Source: DATDPM01 sp041498815 (GTDB lineage: Bacteria; Pseudomonadota; Alphaproteobacteria; DATDPM01). From it: DNA of 7,917 bases. Location: positions 1 through 7,917 of the forward strand of contig JBGQJC010000057.1 of NCBI GenBank assembly GCA_041498815.1, given 5' to 3'. How positions within the stretch are numbered: the stretch's first letter is position 1; every line of letters begins with the position of its first letter. The notes under the pieces are model-generated. The model was not told where the DNA came from and made no database searches. It saw only the letters and a list, made by a program, of their open reading frames with translations. This document shows positions 5,409-7,917 of this stretch, one piece after another. Position numbers and translations under genes: made by a program.

Positions 5409-5780
5409 ATGATGGCGGTGCGGACGTTCGGTTTATTGGCCGTGGCGGCTTTCCTGATTTTTCCGGTTTTCGCGGCGCGTGCGGCCGACACGCAACTAAG
5501 CGGCGGCGAGCTCCTGGCGCGATGCCAGGGAACGCCCGAAATGCTCAAGGCCGATACCCTCTACTGCAAGGGCTACCTCGAGGGTATCGAGGATCTGGTG
5601 GCGAACTCGAAGGCCCATGGAGGATCGCCTCCGTTCTGTGTGCCTCCCGACGGCGTCACCGACGTTCAGCTCCGCGACACGTACATGAGCTGGGCCAAGG
5701 ATCACGCGGGCGAGCTGGCTCAGCCCGCGCTCAACGCCGCCATGGCCGCTTTGCGCGCGGCCTATCCTTGCGCGAAATAG
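5409..5780 (+). CDS. Secreted four-cysteine Rap1a/Tai-like protein
   Basis: The 123-residue product has a signal peptide (hydrophobic core residues 7-21, probable cleavage after ARA at 23-25) and a short mature domain, so it is probably periplasmic. The mature part shows the pattern of the Rap1a/Tai family: LLARC (Cys39), YCKGYLEGIED (Cys53), FCVPP (Cys77), VTDVQLRDTY and a final YPC (Cys121). Four cysteines in this spacing suggest two disulfides. The family is named after Serratia type VI secretion immunity proteins, but most alphaproteobacterial members have no known role, and no effector or secretion gene is nearby, so an immunity function is not claimed. AGGG at 5401-5404 is closer to the usual spacing for the second ATG (5412), which may be the true start. 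It converges on ptsN. Confidence 0.78.
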   Translation: MMAVRTFGLLAVAAFLIFPVFAARAADTQLSGGELLARCQGTPEMLKADTLYCKGYLEGIEDLVANSKAHGGSPPFCVPPDGVTDVQLRDTYMSWAKDHAGELAQPALNAAMAALRAAYPCAK

Positions 5781-5810
5781 CCGGACTCTTGGTGGCTTGG
5801 AATTGATACT

Positions 5811-5831
5811 CCCGCGGCCGGCGCGGGGTTT
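5811..5831. terminator. Possible terminator between convergent genes
   Basis: CCCGCG (5811-5816) and CGCGGG (5822-5827) pair over 6 bp with the loop GCCGG, followed by GTTT on the plus strand. It lies between the Rap1a-like gene and the end of ptsN. The T run is too short for a firm call. Confidence 0.35.
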
Positions 5832-6295
5832 CAGGCGGCGTGGCTTGCCGCCTCTTCGGTGATCAAGGCGTAAAGCGCGTCCGCCCCTTCGGTGCCGCGC
5901 AGCTTCTCGCAGGTCGCCTTGTTGCGCAAAAGCCGCGAGACGCGCGCCAGCGCCTTCAAGTGATCGGCGCCGGCCGATTCGGGGGCGAGCAGCAGGAAGA
6001 TCAAATCCACGGGCTGCTCGTCGATGGAATCGAATTCGATCGGCCGCTCGAGCTTGGCGAACAGGGCATAAAGCCGGGGCAGCCCCGGCAGCTTGCCGTG
6101 GGGGATCGCGATGCCCATGCCCACGCCCGTGGTCCCCAGCCGCTCGCGCTCCAAAAGCACGTCGAAGATCTCGCGCTCCGTCCGGCCGGAGATTTCCGCC
6201 ATCTTTTTCGACAGCTCCTGAAGCGCCTGTTTCTTGCTCGTCGCCTTCAGTTTGGCGACGACGCATTCGGGCGTTATGAGTTCATCGATATCCAT
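5831..6295 (-). CDS. ptsN: PTS IIA-like nitrogen regulatory protein (EIIA-Ntr)
   Basis: EIIA-Ntr is the final phospho-acceptor of the nitrogen phosphotransferase relay (EI-Ntr, NPr, EIIA-Ntr). It does not carry sugar but regulates targets such as potassium transport and stress signalling according to nitrogen and carbon status. The 154-residue cytoplasmic protein has the usual length. GVGMGIAIPHGKLPGL contains the phosphorylated His66, and the family features TPECV near the N-terminus, ERERLGTTGVG and PVDLIFLLLAP are all present. The ATG at 6295 is chosen because MDIDELITPE is the typical N-terminus; an in-frame ATG at 6331 would overlap the end of hpf by 29 bases. Only seven bases separate it from the hpf stop, so the two are co-transcribed and probably translationally coupled. 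The order rpoN-hpf-ptsN is conserved in Proteobacteria. Confidence 0.96.
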   Translation of the reverse strand: MDIDELITPECVVAKLKATSKKQALQELSKKMAEISGRTEREIFDVLLERERLGTTGVGMGIAIPHGKLPGLPRLYALFAKLERPIEFDSIDEQPVDLIFLLLAPESAGADHLKALARVSRLLRNKATCEKLRGTEGADALYALITEEAASHAA

Positions 6296-6302
6296 GGCGC
6301 GC

Positions 6303-6893
6303 CTAATTGGTTGTCCGGTTCTTGCCGCCATCGGGGTCGATCCAGCCGATGTTGCCGTCGCTGCGGCGGTACACCATGTTGAGCCCGCCGTGCGCCCGGT
6401 TGCGGAACAGGATCGCGGGCGTATCCGCCAGATCCATCCGCATCACGGCTTCGCTGACGGTCAGCGTCTCGATGCCGGTTTCCATCTCCGCCACCACCAC
6501 CGGGTTGTCGGACTCCGGGCCTTTGTCCTCGCCGTCCTCGTCGCCCGCCAGGATGTATTGGCTGGCCAACGTCACTTCGTCTTCCGCCCGGTTGCTCTTG
6601 CGGTGGTCGCGCAGCCGGCTCTTGTAACGGCGCAAGCGCGTCGCGATCCGCTCGCAAGCGGCATCGAAGGCCGCATAGGCGTCGCCTTCCTCGGCGTGGC
6701 CCTGAATCAGGATGTTGCGCCCGATGTGCACCGAAATATCGGCGCGGAACGCATGGCCGCGGCGTGCGATGGTGACCGAGCCCTCGATCGCGTTGTCGAA
6801 ATATTTCGACACCGCGGCGTCCAAGGTGGTCGTGATGTGGCCGCGCAGTGCGTCGCCCACGTCAATTTGCTTACCCGTGACGGAAAGCTGCAT
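6303..6893 (-). CDS. hpf: Ribosome hibernation promoting factor, long form
   Basis: The protein binds the 30S decoding region and brings about 70S dimerisation (100S ribosomes) in stationary phase or starvation. At 196 residues it is the long type. The N-terminal S30AE domain (about 1-100) starts MQLSVTGKQIDVGDALRGHI and has the basic helix region ERIATRLRRYKSRLRDHRK. An acidic linker (about 117-130, DEDGEDKGPESD) leads to the C-terminal dimerisation domain (about 140-190) with LTVSEAVMRMDL, AILFRN and VYRRSDGNIGWIDPDGG. The start is fixed: an in-frame TAA sits only four codons upstream of the ATG at 6893. No Shine-Dalgarno sequence is visible; the leader has eight A and TATTTC directly before the ATG. 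It follows rpoN after 133 bases with its own probable promoter and precedes ptsN by seven bases. Confidence 0.96.
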   Translation of the reverse strand: MQLSVTGKQIDVGDALRGHITTTLDAAVSKYFDNAIEGSVTIARRGHAFRADISVHIGRNILIQGHAEEGDAYAAFDAACERIATRLRRYKSRLRDHRKSNRAEDEVTLASQYILAGDEDGEDKGPESDNPVVVAEMETGIETLTVSEAVMRMDLADTPAILFRNRAHGGLNMVYRRSDGNIGWIDPDGGKNRTTN

Positions 6894-6942
6894 GAAATAT
6901 TTTTTTTAGCCCCGGTCGTAAGGATTTGCCGCGCCGGGCGGC

Positions 6943-6960
6943 GGCCGGGTTCAACCGGCC
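6943..6960 (-). promoter_or_regulatory. Hairpin in the hpf leader
   Basis: GGCCGG (6943-6948) and CCGGCC (6955-6960) form a 6-bp GC stem with a 6-base loop, 50 bases before hpf. No T run follows it in the hpf direction, so it could be a partial attenuator after rpoN or a leader structure. Its function is unknown. Confidence 0.3.
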
Positions 6961-6969
6961 AAGGGGCGG

Positions 6970-6998
6970 ACGTTAAAGAGGCGGAGCTTCGAAGTCAA
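6970..6998 (-). promoter_or_regulatory. Candidate hpf-ptsN promoter
   Basis: On the minus strand TTGACT (6998-6993), a 17-base spacer and TAACGT (6975-6970) form a reasonable sigma-70-like promoter in the rpoN-hpf gap. It predicts a leader of about 70 bases containing the hairpin at 6943-6960. I see no sigma-54 -24/-12 element here. Confidence 0.4.
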
Positions 6999-7026
6999 CT
7001 CACGGCGCTAGCAAGCCCGTAACGTC

Positions 7027-7917
7027 CTAGATTTTCAAGGATTTCAGGCGCCGCCGCTCGATCGAAGAGGGGATGCGAAGCGCCTCGCGGTATTTCGCGA
7101 CCGTGCGCCGCGCAATATCCACGCCGTCGGTCTTCAAAATGTCCACGATTTCCTCGTCGGACAGAACTTTGGTCCCGGCCTCGGCATCGACCAGAGTCTT
7201 GATGCGGTGGCGCACCGCTTCGGCCGAATGGGCCTCGCCGCCGGCGGACGCCGGAATCGACGAGGTGAAAAAATATTTGAGTTCGAAGATGCCCCTGGGG
7301 CTGGAGATGTATTTGTTGCTGGTGACGCGGGAAACCGTCGACTCGTGCATGCCGATCGCTTCCGCGATGTCGCGCAAAATAAGCGGGCGCAGGCGCTGCA
7401 CACCGTAACGGAAGAACGCGTCCTGCTGTTGCACGATTTCTTTCGCCACCTTCAGAATCGTGGTCGCGCGCTGGTGCAGGGCTTTGACCAGCCAGCTTGC
7501 CGCGTGATAGCGGTCGGCGATGTAGTCGCGGTCCGGCTTGGTCTGGGCGCTGCGCGAGACCTGGGCGTAATAGACGTTGTTGACGAGGACCCGCGGCAAG
7601 GTGTCGGGATTCAATTCCACGCTCCAGCCGCCCTTGGGTGTTGCCCGCATGATGACGTCGGGCACGATCGGCTGGGCCACCGACCGGTCGAAGGCGAGTC
7701 CGGGCTTGGGGTTGAGCGAGCGGATTTCGGCCATCATCTCGGCCAGATCCTCGGCGTCCACGCCGCACAGCTTCATGAGCGATTTCTGATCGCGCCGCGC
7801 CACCAGATCGAGATGCTGCAAAAGCGTCTGCATCGCGGGATCGCAGCGGTCGCGGTCGCGCAGCTGCAACGCCAAACATTCGGCCAGATCGCGCGCGAAG
7901 ATTCCGGGCGGATCGAA
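7027..7917 (-). CDS. rpoN: RNA polymerase sigma-54 factor, C-terminal part (5' end outside the window)
   Basis: Sigma-54 directs RNA polymerase to -24/-12 promoters and needs an AAA+ activator; in this class it controls nitrogen assimilation and fixation, motility and related functions. The last 296 residues are present; the open frame continues through the right edge. The first visible residues, FDPPGIFARDLAECLALQL, belong to the core-binding domain, so the N-terminal activator-interacting region is what is missing. The helix-turn-helix is at about residues 180-204 of the fragment (LRDIAEAIGMHESTVSRVTSNK), followed by GIFELKYFFTSSI. The RpoN box, which reads the -24 element, is intact as ARRTVAKYRE (269-278). 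The usual end after the box is present. An internal TTG at 7875 is not a start. hpf and ptsN follow, the usual proteobacterial order. Confidence 0.97.
   Translation of the reverse strand, partial: FDPPGIFARDLAECLALQLRDRDRCDPAMQTLLQHLDLVARRDQKSLMKLCGVDAEDLAEMMAEIRSLNPKPGLAFDRSVAQPIVPDVIMRATPKGGWSVELNPDTLPRVLVNNVYYAQVSRSAQTKPDRDYIADRYHAASWLVKALHQRATTILKVAKEIVQQQDAFFRYGVQRLRPLILRDIAEAIGMHESTVSRVTSNKYISSPRGIFELKYFFTSSIPASAGGEAHSAEAVRHRIKTLVDAEAGTKVLSDEEIVDILKTDGVDIARRTVAKYREALRIPSSIERRRLKSLKI

Noticed and set aside
5496..6266. Minus-strand frame of 256 codons
   Set aside because: Covers ptsN in a wrong frame and the Rap1a-like gene in antisense; no family features.
6296..6331. Longer ptsN start at 6331
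   Set aside because: It would overlap the hpf coding end and adds residues (MAARTGQPIRRA) unlike the family; the ATG at 6295 gives the usual N-terminus.
6943..6975. Possible sigma-54 promoter before hpf
   Set aside because: No GG-N10-GC arrangement matching TGGCAC-N5-TTGC could be found in the gap on the minus strand.
6995..7879. Minus-strand frame of 294 codons overlapping rpoN
   Set aside because: A different frame on the same strand as rpoN, which is certain from the RpoN box and helix-turn-helix.

Overview
The window looks like chromosomal DNA of a GC-rich alphaproteobacterium, most likely of the Rhizobiales or a neighbouring order. Three things point there: the gene order rpoN-hpf-ptsN, a DUF1150 gene directly behind a small heat-shock gene, and a ROSE-like RNA thermometer in front of that heat-shock gene. 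I see no tRNA, rRNA, insertion sequence, CRISPR array or phage gene. This assignment is an inference from gene content.

Left part (1-867): the 5' part of an epoxide-hydrolase-family gene runs off the left edge on the minus strand. It is followed by about 440 bases of lower-GC intergenic DNA with only weak features: a possible 51-codon ORF, a weak terminator-like hairpin and a candidate promoter with a direct repeat. Centre-left (868-3164): a LysR-type regulator and a complete metal-independent NAD-dependent formate dehydrogenase lie in tandem on the plus strand. A strong hairpin closes the unit. The dehydrogenase would oxidise formate to CO2 and supply NADH, as in methylotrophs and other C1 users; the regulator is the obvious candidate to control it.

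Centre (3189-5349): a secreted low-complexity protein with a His/Asp-rich stretch is encoded on the minus strand. It is divergent from a heat-shock operon (hsp20 plus a DUF1150 protein). The hsp20 leader holds a 7-bp hairpin that masks the Shine-Dalgarno sequence and carries the UYGCU/AGGA pairing with one bulged G that defines ROSE thermometers. The operon ends at an 11-bp perfect hairpin.

Right part (5350-7917): a small secreted four-cysteine Rap1a/Tai-like protein on the plus strand converges on the minus-strand cluster rpoN (sigma-54, 3' part only), hpf (long ribosome hibernation factor) and ptsN (EIIA-Ntr). hpf appears to have its own promoter behind rpoN, and ptsN starts 7 bases after the hpf stop. 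These three genes link nitrogen and carbon status, sigma-54 transcription and ribosome dormancy.

The most notable signals are the ROSE-like thermometer, the modular His-rich secreted protein, and the LysR-fdh pair. I found no evidence for a wholly new multi-gene system.
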